This document shows, piece after piece, positions 21,112 through 31,935 of a DNA stretch of 64,000 nt. The stretch is from the NCBI GenBank assembly GCA_009823505.1, contig VZQC01009601.1:2564697-2628696 (forward strand), read 5' to 3'. How positions within the stretch are numbered: position 1 is the stretch's first letter; each line of letters begins with the position of its first letter. The notes under the pieces were generated by a model. The model had not been told where the DNA came from, did not search any database, and worked only from the letters and a program-made list of their open reading frames with translations. The position numbers and the translations under genes were made by a program. Source of the stretch: Rhizomys pruinosus. Its lineage: Eukaryota; Chordata; Mammalia; Rodentia; Spalacidae.

Positions 21112-21389
21112 TTGTCTTTTTGAGACAGGGTCTCAGGGTCTCCTCACAGCCCCAGCTGTCCTGAAACTCACTCTGTTGACCAGGCTGGCCTTGAACTCAC
21201 AGAGATCTGCCTGCCTCTCTTAGTTATTATTTTTATTTATTTTATTTATCTTTCAAGACAGGGTCCTCCTGTATCCCCAGCTGTTCAGGAACTCAATATG
21301 TAGACCAGGCTGGCTTTGAACTCACAGAGATCCACCTACCTCTGCCTCCTGAGTGCTGGGATTAAGGGCATGCAGGTCCACATGTGGCT
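21060..21389 (-). mobile_element. Two reverse B1 SINEs, first truncated
   Basis: An ATT-repeat tail (21060-21112) leads into a B1 lacking its head (21113-21222, with a small GGGTCTC duplication). A second B1 follows (21243-21389) whose head is degraded. Confidence 0.85.
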
Positions 21390-21391
21390 AT

Positions 21392-21579
21392 TATTTTTAT
21401 TTTATGTGTAGGAGTGTATCGTGTATGTGAGTGCCACCTCGGAGGTCAGGAGAGGACATTGGATCCCCAGAACTGGAATTATGGACAGCTGTTAGTTGCC
21501 ATGTGGGTGTTGGGATTCAAACCCCAGTCTTCTGCAAGAGTAGCCAGTGCTCTTAACTGCTGAGTCATCTCTCCAGCCC
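21392..21579 (-). mobile_element. B3-type SINE, old
   Basis: Reverse B3 ending GAGTCATCTCTCCAGCCC. The CATGCAGACAG part is mostly lost. Confidence 0.83.
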
Positions 21580-21727
21580 TTTTTGGTCTTTTTGAGACAG
21601 GGTCTCCCTGTAGCCCCAGCTGAATTGAAACTTGCTATGTAGACCAGAGGTCTCTCACAGGGATCCATCCGCCTGTCTCTGTCTCCCAAATTCTGGAAGT
21701 AAAGGCATACACCATCATATCTGGCTA
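21580..21727 (-). mobile_element. B1 SINE, diverged
   Basis: Reverse B1 with a central deletion and an ATCATATCTGGCT head. Confidence 0.85.
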
Positions 21728-21833
21728 GGAGATATTTTTAATGGAACATGCTTATTGGAACTTTTAGATTATAGATAAGGTAATATTAGGAGACTTTTTA
21801 GAGTGCTGTACTCACATTAAAAAGACATAAAAT

Positions 21834-21940
21834 GAGCTGAGCATGGTCACCCACGGCTGGGAGTCTGAATGAGGCAGGAGGAGTGCCAGCTGTTCAGGGC
21901 TGGCCTGGACTACAGGGCAAGATGTAATCTCCAAAAAAAG
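21834..21940 (+). mobile_element. Old B1-like fragment
   Basis: GAGCTGAGCATGGTCACCCA and GGCTGGCCTGGACTACAGGG. Only loosely B1-like. Confidence 0.45.
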
Positions 21941-21978
21941 TGCTTTTTAAAGAAAACTAAGGCAAAAGATATAATCTT

Positions 21979-22209
21979 TTTTTAAACATATTATTTTAAA
22001 TTTTATTTACTATTTTTTATGTGTATGAATGTACTGTCTGCATGTAGGTTTGTGCACCTGTGTCGTGCAATGCTGAGGAGGTCAGAAGAGGGCGTCGATT
22101 CCTCTGGAACTGGAGTTAAAGATGGTTCTCAGCCGCTATGTGGGAATTGAACCCCAGTCCTCTGCAAGAGCAGTCGGCGCTCTTAACCACTAGGCCATCT
22201 CTTCAGCCC
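21979..22209 (-). mobile_element. B3-type SINE, young
   Basis: Full reverse single-core copy. AAGATATAATCTT on both sides (near 21966 and 22211) is the TSD. Confidence 0.94.
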
Positions 22210-22221
22210 CAAGATATAATC

Positions 22222-22520
22222 TTATAATTAATGAAACCAAAAGATTATTGTCAATAATAAAATCATGAAATAGCTAACTTCAGCTAGAAAGAGGAGAGGA
22301 GGCACGTGTTTTAGGTTTTGCATCAAATTTCTATTTCTATAGTGTAATCTTAAGTACTTTAATCTATGTATTATCTCTTCCTTTTTTCTTGATGAATATG
22401 TCAAAAGAAAACAAGACTTCCTTGGAGAACACAGTTACAAATGAGCTTTTTACCTGCCTTGATAATAATCCACCAAAAAAGAAGGGTCTCCATCACTCTC
22501 CTATTCAGGAGTGGACAATA
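22222..22520. other. Unique sequence
   Basis: No repeat was recognised. An open frame of about 45 codons before the next B1 has no family resemblance. Confidence 0.4.
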
Positions 22521-22529
22521 TGTGGAAGT

Positions 22530-22689
22530 ATTTTTTTTTTTTTTTTGGTCTTTTTGAGACAGGGTCTCCCTGTAGTCCCAGCTGTCCTGGAACTCACTCT
22601 GTAGACCAGGAGGGCCTTGAACTCACAAAGATCCGCCTGCCTCTGCCTCCCAAGTGCTAGGATTAAAGGCATGCGCCACCACGCCCGGC
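22530..22689 (-). mobile_element. B1 SINE, young
   Basis: Full reverse B1 flanked by TGTGGAAGTATTTTT at 22521-22535 (overlapping the tail) and 22690-22704. Confidence 0.95.
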
Positions 22690-22882
22690 TGTGGAAGTAT
22701 TTTTTAAGCATTAATTCTAGATCTGGCTGCCCATGGCCTTTCATGTTCCTTCATTCAAAAAACACCATCTCCAAATGAAAATGCTCAACTTTATATTTGT
22801 TATATTTGTGGGACTTTTTCACTTACCCATGTATGTTTGGTATTGAGCTTGAGCCCTTGTACATGAAAGAGCCTCTGTGGGC

Positions 22883-22965
22883 ATTGCATGACATGGGTGC
22901 ACTTAACAATATATGCAGGCAATACACTTGTACACATAAAATAAAAACAAATAGATAAAATTTAA
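22883..22965 (+). mobile_element. B3-type SINE 3' fragment
   Basis: GCATTGCATGACATGGGTGC through CACATAAAATAAAA. The head and core are missing. Confidence 0.7.
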
Positions 22966-22979
22966 TTTTGAACTCACAG

Positions 22980-23720
22980 CGGATGCCACAAGCTTATGTC
23001 CTCTAGTGGTTAGGAGATGCTATAAGCCACAATAAGAACTTGTCACCCTTTATAGAGAAACCACAGTTTGTGGATTAGCATACCATCCAAGCATCTGTGT
23101 CTATGCTCACAGCTTAGCTTGCCATAATAATTAGTACTGCTTGGCCAGGCGTGGTGGTGCACACCTTTAATCCTAGCACTTGGGAGGCAGAGGCAGGCGA
23201 ATCTTTTTGAGTACAAGGCCAGCCTGGTCTACAGAGTGAGTTCCAGGATAGTTGGGGCTACAAGGAGACCCTGTCTTGAAGAGACAAAAAAAAAAATTAG
23301 TACTGCTTAAATGCCTGTACATCCAATTGCTTGTGCTTTGTTAGTAGGATTAAAAAGGTATCACTGGATAAGCTGTCAACCCATGAAGTGGAACAACCTG
23401 AACAGACTAGAGTCCAAAATGACATCTCCAGAGAAAATAGACTGTTTTGCTTCTCACCCACTTGTGCCCCTTTCCCAAAGCCTAGGGAACAACTTGTGGA
23501 AGAGGAGGCATGGTAGAATGTAAGGGCTGCAGAGAGATTGGGGTGAATCATGAGACTACAGCAATATAGACTGGACTCTTATTTGATCAACATGCTTGTG
23601 CATACGAGCTTCTCCAACTGGACTATGGGAACCTTGGGTTGTTCAAAATTTGGACATAGATACCTGCAAATTGGTTTTACATGAATGTTACTTACATTCA
23701 TTGCTTATGCTTAATAATTT
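22980..23720 (+). repeat. Unnamed dispersed repeat, copy 1
   Basis: Shares ordered blocks with 49560-49970: ATCCAAGCAT...TGTCTATGCTCA, then AGGATTAAAAAGG, then TAGACTGGACT, then TTATTTGATCAACATG, then CAACTGGACTATGGGA. It has no resemblance to SINEs or L1 ORF2, and may be LTR or DNA-transposon derived. A B1 has inserted at 23143. Confidence 0.6.
23143..23294 (+). mobile_element. B1 SINE, young
   Basis: Full copy with a perfect 14-bp TSD, AATTAGTACTGCTT, at 23129-23142 and 23295-23308. Confidence 0.96.
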
Positions 23721-24050
23721 GGCTCACTTCAAAAAGATGCACCAATTACCTAATCGTACAGCAAACTGAGTAACGTCAATGTTATCTGAAAACAACTGTA
23801 CTATTATATTGTAGAATCCCTTAAAATAAACAAATAAAAGAGAAAAAAAAGAAGTAAAAATTAAAAAAGTAACTCTTATAATATACGTAGTGCTTGATGC
23901 AAATTTTATGGTAAACCTGAAAAGCTACCTTAGTATTATCTTTTAAGATATAAATAGACATAATCGTTGTACAGTATATATATTTTTTTCTGACAGAGCT
24001 TATAGCTTAAACTATATATATATATATATATTTATATATACACATTTGAT
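23721..24050. other. Unique sequence with (TA)n
   Basis: A TA microsatellite lies at about 24013-24040. No gene was seen. Confidence 0.5.
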
Positions 24051-24067
24051 AGAAATATCATACTATT

Positions 24068-24219
24068 AGCCAGGAATGGTGGCGCACGCCTTTAATCCTA
24101 GCACTCGGGAGGCAGAGGCAGGCGGATCTTTGTGAGTTCAAGGCCAGCCTGGTCTACAGAGTGAGTTCCAGGACAGCTGGGGCTACAGGGAGACCCTGTC
24201 TCAAAAAGACAAAAAAAAA
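24068..24219 (+). mobile_element. B1 SINE, young
   Basis: Full copy. The 17-bp flanks AGAAATATCATACTATTA and AGAAATATCATAGTATTA differ by one base. Confidence 0.95.
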
Positions 24220-24222
24220 GAA

Positions 24223-25507
24223 ATATCATAGTATTATCACTTTTGCATTTCATGTTTCATATGATGCAATCACTGCCACTACTCCAGGACATGTAGCTAT
24301 TTCCTTTTTCTGAAAGTTCTTGTTCAGTCAGGAAGAGACGTTGTTTACTGAACGTCTACTGTGTAGGTGGAGGCACCATCACAAATCTTATGAGCAATGT
24401 GTTATACTTCCTCAATAAATACAAGGCACCATATTTGCTACTATTCTTTAGAAACATGAAGTTTATGTGTGTTGCTACTTTATTAAATTGTAATAAGGAA
24501 TAGGTGATAGAAAGAGGTAGACTTCAACTGCAAAGTATGGACAACTCCTCTTCATCACGTATCATTGCATTCAGAACTGATCTTAAATGTATTTCCAGCA
24601 AAAGCTAGCTCTATGGAATATTTGTTCAACAGGTTAATATATGCATGTTCCTTAATTAACTTATCCAAGAAGCTTTTGGCACTTAAATTGGCCACACTTT
24701 GAGATACAGTAGACACAAAAGAGATTGTGGCCATTCCTTTCTCTAGGACTTTTAGTCTATAGCCCTAGAACCCTGAGGGGAATGCAGTTTGCTCCTGAGA
24801 AGAAAACACTCTTCCCAGAACTGCTACTTCAGTTTGGTCTAACAGAATAAAGAAATGAACCAGTCAGTAAAATAAATAAATAAATAAATAAATAAAAATA
24901 AAAAATAAAATTTAATTTTGTACTATGGCTTGTCAAAATTCCATAAGAGTACAACTTCTGTCTTTATAGTCTAGTTATCAGTTTAACAGTGGGCTTGAGG
25001 TAAACTTAACCCACGGGCCACAGGGAATTCCAGGCCAAGCTCTAAAGCTATTTTGTTGCTCCAATCTAGCCAAAGGGGGCTTTTTCTTTACACTAACCAT
25101 GGGACATGCTCACTCTCATCTTTTTTCCCTGCTCCCCTTCTACTCAGAGAAGGACCAAAATAATTAATGATCTGTTTAGCAATGTCCAAAGAAAGGATCT
25201 CTTCAGAGATGGTGGGAAAAGTGTCACAATCAGGATGTCCTGATTCAGTGTGGTAACTAGGGCCAGAGAGATCACAGGAAGCAGTCTGAGCATGGTGCTG
25301 CCCATGTGCACCCTGCCCGTGGTATTTCCTTCACACAGGAACCTGGCTTTACCTTTGTACTTTGGGGCCCTGGATGGAATCCATGCACTAATCTGGGGAC
25401 AGCCAACCAGCCACATGACACAGGGTCCTGACTCCCTCAAAACCAAGGAAATGGGTGAGAAAAGGGTGGAATTCTAAGGAGGCCCTGAGTATTAAGATCC
25501 TTATAAG
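24223..25507. other. Unique sequence, about 1.3 kb
   Basis: The only simple structure is an AAAT run (24872-24915). An open frame of 100 codons on the minus strand (25446-25144) has no recognisable domain. This is the longest SINE-free block before 30 kb and may contain an old LTR I cannot name. Confidence 0.4.
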
Positions 25508-25640
25508 GATCTTGCAGAGGACCTAAGTTCTGGTTCTCAGCACTGACATGGTGGCTAATAAGTACCTTTAACTCCAGTTCCAGTTCCAATGCCCTCTTCT
25601 GGCCTCTGCAGACACATCAACTAAAAATAAATAAATTAAA
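25508..25640 (+). mobile_element. B3-type SINE, 5' truncated
   Basis: Starts inside the anticodon-like arm (CTTGCAGAGGACC) and contains AACTCCAGTTCCAG twice over a short span. A-rich tail. Confidence 0.75.
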
Positions 25641-25974
25641 AAATAGTAAAAAAAGATTTTTTACTTTTTGGTTTGTTAGCCTTAGCCTTTAATGGCTACG
25701 TTATCCCTCCAGCCCAAGAATTGTCTTACCACTTATAGTCACACATTGTAATTCCCATATATAGATGGAGGAGATGTAGTCATATTCTAAAAAAGAATGT
25801 AAAGTTACACGACTTTATACCTGCATGCAAATTTACTGTTAAAATGTAAATCTCTAAATGTGCTTAGGAATCAACCTACAGTTTATTTTCAGAATTTTTA
25901 ATTTTGACTTATGTATGGAGTGTATATATGCATATTTTGGAATAATATAAAAAATGTATTGATTTTAAAAAAGC

Positions 25975-26667
25975 ACAAGTCCAATAAAATAAATGATCCA
26001 ATTAAAAGATGGGCTAAGAATCTGAATAGAGACTTCTTAACAGAAGATGGCTCGGAAACACCTTAAAAATTGTTCAGATTTCTTAGTAATTAAGGAAGTG
26101 CAAATCAAAACCACATTAAGATGTCACCTTACATGGTAAGATTAGCTATGATCAAGAAAACAACACTAATTGTTGGAGAGGGTGTGGAGAAAGGGGAACA
26201 CTTATTCATTGCTGGCAAGATTGCAAACTGGTGCAGCCCCTATGGAAAGCAGTGTGGCAAACACTTAAAAGACTAAAGATAAACCTACCATTTGACTCAA
26301 TTATACCACTCCTAGGTATATACCCAAGAATGCATCCTATAGCAGAGACACGTGCACAGTCATGTTTATTGTTGCTCTTTTCACAATAGCGAAGAGCTGG
26401 AAGCAACCCATATGTCCCTCAACTGATGAGTGGATAAATGAAGATGTGGTACATTTATACAATGGAGTTCTATGCAGCAGTGAAAAAAGATGACTTCATG
26501 AATTTTGTAGGCAAATGGATGGAACTGGAGGCTGTTATGCTGAGTGAGGTGACACAGTCTCATAAAAACAAGTGATGTATGTAATAACTTATTTGTGGTT
26601 TCTAATACCATATCTCTATATGTTAATTAAATTGAGTAAACTGGTCAATAAAGATAATATCAAAATA
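25975..26667 (+). mobile_element. L1 3' end, 5' truncated
   Basis: Matches the distal ORF2 region of mammalian L1: GCAAATCAAAACCACATTAA, TTGGAGAGGGTGTGGAGAAA, AAAGCAGTGTGGC, GGTATATACCCAAGAATGC and TTTATTGTTGCTCTTTTCAC in the usual order. The coding frame is broken. The element ends near AATAAAGATAATATC, where a B1 has inserted. Confidence 0.9.
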
Positions 26668-26829
26668 GCCGGGCGTGGTGGCGCACGCCTTTAATCCTAG
26701 CACTCGGGAGGCAGAGGCAGGTGGATCTTTGTGAGTTCAAGGCCAGCCTGGTCTACAGAGTGAGTTCCAGGACAGCTGGGGCTACAGGGAGACCCTGTCT
26801 CGAAAAGACCAAAAAAAAAAAAAAAAAAG
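26668..26829 (+). mobile_element. B1 SINE, young
   Basis: Full B1 with a perfect 17-bp TSD, AAGATAATATCAAAATA, at 26651-26667 and 26830-26846. Confidence 0.97.
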
Positions 26830-26859
26830 AAGATAATATCAAAATAAAAAAATTTACAT

Positions 26860-27052
26860 TTAAATATATGTGTGTCCGTGTGGGTGTGTGTACAGAAATG
26901 CAGGCATCTGAAGAGGCCACAAGACAGCATCGGATCCCCTGTAGCTGGAATGGCAGGTAGCTGTGTGCCAACAGCAGGGGTGCTGGGACTCAACCCTGGG
27001 TCCTCTGTAAGAGCAATATGTACCCTTAGCCACTTGGCCATTCTCCAGCCCC
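26860..27052 (-). mobile_element. B3-type SINE, old
   Basis: Reverse, with GGATCCCCTGTAGCTGGAAT and GGCCATTCTCCAGCCCC, much diverged. Confidence 0.75.
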
Positions 27053-27122
27053 TTTTCTGTTCTAACACTGCGATGGACAAAGCAGAGAAAGACTACAAAT
27101 AAAAATTATCTTTCCATTTTAT

Positions 27123-27126
<4 letters not shown>

Positions 27127-27176
<50 letters not shown>

Positions 27177-27180
27177 TGTT
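27127..27180. repeat. (GT)n microsatellite
   Basis: About 50 bp of nearly pure TG repeats, with one TATG interruption near the end. Confidence 0.97.
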
Positions 27181-27191
27181 TCTAACTTAAC

Positions 27192-27382
27192 TCAGGCTGG
27201 CCTTGAACTCACTAACTAGCTGAGAATGACCTTGAACTTGTGATTCTCTGCCTCCACCTCCTGGGTACCAGAGTTACAGGCATGCACCACTACACTTGGG
27301 TTTTATGTTGTGCGGGGAACGAGCCCAGGGCTTTGTGTAAGTTAGGCATGTGCTCTACCAACTGAGCTACATCCTCATTTTT
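27192..27382 (-). mobile_element. B4 SINE, reverse
   Basis: B1-like part AGGCTGGCCTTGAACTCACT, then TTACAGGCATGCACCACTAC, then an ID-type head in reverse, GTGCTCTACCAACTGAGCTA. Confidence 0.75.
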
Positions 27383-27530
27383 TTTTATTATTTTTGAGAT
27401 AGGGTCTCCCTGTAGCTCTGGCTGTCCTAGAACTCAATATGTAGACCAGGCTGGCCTTGAATTCACAGAGATCCGCCTGCCTCTGCCTCCCAAGTGCTAG
27501 GATTAAAGGTTTGTGCTGCCACGCCCAGCT
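27383..27530 (-). mobile_element. B1 SINE
   Basis: Full reverse B1. TACATCCTCATTTTT flanks both sides (near 27368 and 27531), so it inserted in the B4 head. Confidence 0.94.
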
Positions 27531-27545
27531 TACATCCTCATTTTT

Positions 27546-28078
27546 GCAACGTTAAAAAAAAAAAAATAAAAAGAAAGGACACTAAGAATGTCTCAATGTA
27601 AAGATCTATATGAAAATGCTCCCAGAAGCTTTGTCCATAGTAGCTCCAAACTGGAGACAAGCATGTCTACGTACCGATGAAGGAGAACAATTACAGTACA
27701 TCCCTGCAAGGACTCAGGAAAGCAGAATAAACTAATAGACAGAACCACACAAATGAGTTTCAAAAGCCTTATGCTCTGTAGAACAGGCCATTAACAAAAC
27801 AGTATAAATAGTTTGATTCTATTTATGTAAACTGAAAAAATGCAAGATCACTTCAACACAAAGTTGATAAATGGTTGCCAGGGTAACAGCAGTAGTGGCG
27901 TAGGGAAGGAACTCACTGCAATAGGCTACAGGAATCTTTCTGAGGTGATGGAAATATTGACTTTGATGGCAGTAACCAATTGTACACATTTTCCACAACT
28001 CAATGACTTGTCCACTGAAAGGTGTCAACTTGATTTTTCTGTTAAATACATTTCAAACAAAGTGATTCTTATTTAAAT
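27546..28078. other. Unique sequence
   Basis: Blocks such as TCCAAACTGGAGACAAGCAT hint at an old L1 3' region, but not securely. No gene was seen. Confidence 0.4.
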
Positions 28079-28079
28079 G

Positions 28080-28282
28080 TGTATTTTATGTGTATGAGTG
28101 TTTGCCTGCATTTATATATGTGTACCACATGTGTGTGAATATCCATGGAGGCTAGAATAGGGTGTTGGATCCCTTGGAATCTTAATTACAGAGGGTTGTG
28201 ATCTGTCATATGAGTGCTAGGTAATGAACCTGGGTCCAGTGCAAGACAACCAGTACTCCACACCATGGAGCCATCTCTCCAC
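28080..28282 (-). mobile_element. B3-type SINE, old
   Basis: Reverse B3 from TTTTATGTGTATGAGTG to GAGCCATCTCTCCAC. Confidence 0.8.
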
Positions 28283-28311
28283 TGTGATTCATATTTTACT
28301 TTTTTTTAATT

Positions 28312-28540
28312 TAATTTTTTTTTATGTGTATGAATGTACTATCTGCATGTAGGTTTGTGCACCCATGTCATGCAATGCCGCGGAGGTCAGAAGAGGGTCT
28401 CGGATTCCCCTGGAACTGGAGTTCTCCTGGAATTGGAGTTACAGACGGTTCTTAGCCACCATGTGGGTGCTGGGGATCGAACCTGGGTCCTCTGCAAGAG
28501 CAGTCGGTGCTCTTAACCGCTAGGCTATCTCTCCAGCCCC
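28312..28540 (-). mobile_element. B3-type SINE, 17-bp duplication subfamily
   Basis: Full reverse copy of the sub-group with GATAGCCTAGCGGTTAAG head and CTGTAACTCC before the doubled core. Confidence 0.95.
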
Positions 28541-28561
28541 CATTAACCCATTTTTTAAGCC

Positions 28562-28713
28562 AATTTTTTTTTTGTCTTTTTTGAGACAGGGTCTCCCTTT
28601 AGTCTCAGCTGGCCTGGAACTCACTATGTAGACCAGGCTGGCCTTGAACTCAAAGAGATCTGCCTGCCTCTGCTTCCCAAGTAGGATTAAAGGTGTCAGC
28701 CACCACGCCCGGC
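28562..28713 (-). mobile_element. B1 SINE
   Basis: Reverse B1. TTAAGCCAATTTTT flanks both sides as a TSD. Confidence 0.94.
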
Positions 28714-28724
28714 TTAAGCCAATT

Positions 28725-29060
28725 TTTATTGAAGCTTTGTGTATTTCATACAAAATTTCCCAATCAAATCTAGACTCATTCCTCCTTACTTGCCCCTCCC
28801 ACCCCACCAGAGCTCATGCATTGTGCCAAACGTGTTTTTTATCTTTTTCTCAGTCTCTTTTAAAATTTTCCATGCAGAAGTTTACTGTTCAGCAAAAGTT
28901 CACCATTTCAGATAGTTCTTTGACCCAGTCTTTTTTGTTGTTGTTGCTCCTTCCAATTTGTACCACTCTAAAATATGCATATATGCATGCCACACATATC
29001 ATAAACCCATTTTTTGAAAGATTTTATCATCACTTTCTTTTTATTGTTTTATATATATAT
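28725..29060 (-). mobile_element. L1 3' UTR block with adjacent sequence
   Basis: AAATCTAGACTCATTCCTCC and CCACCAGAGCTCATGCATTG repeat the block nested in B3 at 9381-9512. A second shared phrase, TTCACCATTTCAG, recurs at 29388. Confidence 0.6.
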
Positions 29061-29099
29061 ATTTTTAAAACTTTTATTTTTATTTATTTATATTTTTAT

Positions 29100-29305
29100 T
29101 TTTTTGTATGTGTATGAATGTACTGTCTGCATGTAGGTCTGTGCACCCGTGTCATGCAATGCCAAGGAGGTCAGAAGAAGGTGTCGGATTCCCCTGGAAC
29201 TGGGTTAAAGAGGGTTCTCAGCCACCATGTGGGTGTTGGGGATCGAACCCGGGTCTTCTGCAAGAGCAGTCGGTGCTCTTAACCACTAGGCCATCTCTCC
29301 AGCCC
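29100..29305 (-). mobile_element. B3-type SINE, single-core subfamily
   Basis: Complete reverse B3 inserted in the L1-derived block. TGTTTTATAT lies on both sides. Confidence 0.94.
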
Positions 29306-29640
29306 TGTTTTATATTTTTTATACAAGATTATGTTACAAATCAAATCTAGACTCGTGTCCCCCTCCCTATCCCCCTACCCCACCAGATTCACCATTTCAG
29401 TCAGTTCTTTGATGACATCATGAACTTTGCAGGTAAATGGATGGAACTAGAAGATATTATGTTAAGTGAAGTAACACAAGTCCCAGAAAAACAATGAATG
29501 GTATCCCTCATCTGTGGATGCTAGCGCCAATTACCTAGTTGTAAGTATTTCTTGTGAAGGGCTCCTTGAGCTTTTGTCCAAGTAACTGGGAATGATGCAT
29601 ATTGGAAAGAACAACAACAACAACAACAACAACAGAAAAG
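29306..29640. mobile_element. L1 fragments in opposite orientations
   Basis: 29316-29395 repeats the reverse L1 3' UTR block (TAGACTCGTGTCCCCCTCCC). Immediately after it, 29411-29530 reads like forward L1 distal sequence (AACTTTGCAGGTAAATGGAT). The tail region ends in a (CAA)n run at 29609-29634. Head-to-head arrangement suggests 5' inversion. Confidence 0.55.
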
Positions 29641-29773
29641 ACTGTGCCATAAACCCATTTTTAATGAATGAACATAAACTTTTTGAGACTGAGTTAACAA
29701 AAATGCATGTCTTCCTAAATAACTCAAGGCAATAAAAACAGGGACTACTTCAGTTAAGACATCAAACACTCTT

Positions 29774-30014
29774 GGGGCTGGAGAGATGGCTCAGCAGTTA
29801 AGAGCACCGACTGCTCTTGCAGAGGACCCAGGTTTGATTCCCAGCTCCCACATGATGGCTAAGAACCATCTTTAAGCCAGGGGTGGGGGCACACGCCTTT
29901 AATCCCAGCATTCAGGAGGCAGAGGCAGGCAGATCTCTGTGAGTTCAAGGCTAGCCTGGTCTACAGAGTGAGTTCCAGGCCAGCTGGGGCTATAGGGAGA
30001 CCCTATCTCAAAAA
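29774..30014 (+). mobile_element. Composite B3-B1 SINE, copy 2
   Basis: B3 head (29774-29874, GGGGCTGGAGAGATGGCTCA to AAGAACCATCTTTA) is directly joined to a B1 (29875-30014). ACATCAAACACTCTT before and ACATATCACTCTT after the whole unit look like a decayed TSD that spans both halves. Confidence 0.88.
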
Positions 30015-30086
30015 ACATATCACTCTTTGTTCATTAAAATTAACTTGGCAAGTTTAAGGCTTAAGCACCCTGCGTGTGCCTGAAAT

Positions 30087-30088
<2 letters not shown>

Positions 30089-30135
<47 letters not shown>

Positions 30136-30142
30136 TGTGTGT
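30089..30142. repeat. (GT)n microsatellite
   Basis: About 54 bp of TG repeats with one TATG break, at the edge of an RSINE1 element. Confidence 0.96.
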
Positions 30143-30276
30143 TTGGACACATACATGGAGGTTATAGGACAATCAAATGGAATTAGTTTCCATCTCCCAT
30201 GCTCGTCCTGGGGATTGAACTGTTTGTCAGGCTTGGCAGCAAGTGCCTCTCCCCACAGAGCCATCTCACTAGCCCA
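30143..30276 (-). mobile_element. RSINE1-like SINE, old
   Basis: GGAGGTTATAGGACAATCAA, GGGATTGAACTGTTTGTCAG, CTTGGCAGCAAGTGCC and GAGCCATCTCACTAGCCC, in reverse. Confidence 0.65.
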
Positions 30277-30798
30277 CGGTGTTTTCTTATGTAATGCTCT
30301 CATTCCCGTCTTTTTATGTCACTGGTCAGAGATGAGTTGTTTTTAGACAAGGATTTTTAACTGTTTTAGCTGAATGTACTTCTTAAACACCCTTTTGATA
30401 AGAACTGTACTGTTTTCCTCCTGTCATCAATAGGGGAACCCTTGTAGAGTCAGTGGACCTTTTACATCCAAGGTTATTAAAGTTTCCCAGAGTCAAAACA
30501 GATGATTTGGGGAAATGTGACATGTAACATCACTCTGGGATTCTCTGCTGTCAGGACAAACCACTTGTGTCATGTCGGAGAGCAGTGGGACACCTACAGA
30601 GCGGAGGAGAAAAGGGCTGGGGCCAACCAGACACAGCAGAATCTTTATCTTATACCTGCTGACTCCATTCCTGCAGATCCCCTCCCCTCCCCCCTCCCCT
30701 CACCAGCTCTGCAATGATGTAGCCTTTCCCAGGTAGACTTCCCTGGGTCTCCCTGAGTCACCTTGGAGTCTCAAAGCTGTCCCATGTCTCCTACTGTC
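30277..30798. other. Unique sequence
   Basis: No repeat or gene was identified. A C-rich run (about 30675-30705) precedes the next SINE. Confidence 0.45.
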
Positions 30799-30814
30799 AA
30801 ACAGACTGCAGTGG

Positions 30815-31053
30815 TTGGGGCTAGAAAGATGGCTCAACAGTGAAGAACACTTGCTGTTTGTCCAGAGGGTCTGGGTAGGATTCCCACCACCCATATGGCA
30901 GCTAACAACTATCCATAACTCCAGTTCCAGGGCTCCAACACCACTTCTGGCCTCTGTGGACATTGCACAACATAGGTACACTTATACACATGCAGGCACA
31001 ACAATACGTATATAATATATAATATATTATATACGTATTATTTTATATTATAT
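30815..31053 (+). mobile_element. B3-type SINE with palindromic tail
   Basis: Diverged B3 (head GGGGCTAGAAAGATGGCTCA, core CTCCAGTTCCAGGGCTCC) bounded by a perfect 16-bp TSD, AAACAGACTGCAGTGG, at 30799-30814 and 31054-31069. Its tail contains the perfect palindrome at 31003-31039. Confidence 0.93.
31003..31039. repeat. Perfect 37-bp AT-rich palindrome
   Basis: Two 18-bp arms that are exact reverse complements (AATACGTATATAATATAT and its complement) around a single A. Can form a hairpin or cruciform. Confidence 0.97.
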
Positions 31054-31069
31054 AAACAGACTGCAGTGG

Positions 31070-31839
31070 CTTGGGGGTGGCACTCCCAATTCTGGGTCTT
31101 ACAGGGCTGGAGGATCAAGAACAGCTCTGACCACTCAAACCCAGTTGCTGCTTCTTTCCAGGCTCTTGTTTGTGCTGTGAGGCTCTGGAGAGACTGAGGG
31201 TTTTCTCTTCCAAGTAAAACTCCTGTACACAGAGGCCCCCTGCTTCCTGCTTTCTGAGGGGTGTTGTTTCAAAGAGCTGGACCCTGGACCTATAAAACAG
31301 ATTAATTTTAGTGACCAAAATTGACTCTGGGCATTCATTATAACATTAGAGCCACAGGAGAGAGACAGCTTGGCACTGCAGAAAGGTCTGGATATCTGTC
31401 TGAGCTGATGGATCTGAAAAGACACCACAAATCCCAGAACAAATGACACATGGCAAGATTCTATGTCCAGTCACTTCCCATGATCTCCCTGTGTGTCGGG
31501 TGACAGTCACTGGCTTTAGGCATGTGTGACATCAGGTAGCCTTGAGACTAGGAATGACACCTGCCCTTGAATCAGCCCTCTTACCTCTTTCTTATGACCT
31601 GAATCAGCTCCCTCCCTCCAACAACTTATTTTTTTTATTAAGTTGCTCTTTGAAATTTTCATACGTGTTTAACATAAAAAAGGAAAGATCTAACTTTTCT
31701 CTTGGGGCGCTGGCTACAAGTTAGTTTTTATAGTATAGTAGCTCAGGTGTGTCAGGAACTGGCTGAGGCAGGGATGAGTGAATTCCTCATCCTCCTATTG
31801 GGATAATAGGCCAGCAGGCCAACAGCCAGCATTAGGAGG
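31070..31839. other. Unique sequence, about 0.8 kb
   Basis: No repeat identified. Open frames near 31449-31115 on the minus strand show no domain I recognise. Confidence 0.45.
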
Positions 31840-31912
31840 TTCTAGGAATTAAACCTGGGTCCTATGGTGCACTAGGCCAGCACTTTACCACATGAACTAC
31901 AGGTCCAGCATC
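31840..31912 (-). mobile_element. ID-like SINE fragment
   Basis: Reverse ID-type pattern AATTAAACCTGGGTCC, then CACTTTACCACATGAAC, diverged. A poly-T follows at 31920-31935. Confidence 0.5.
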
Positions 31913-31935
31913 TCAGTTCTTTTTTTTTTTTTTTT

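Noticed and set aside
25144..25446. 100-codon minus-strand frame in unique DNA
   Set aside because: No domain, and no upstream promoter or splice context. Could be chance or an old LTR relic.
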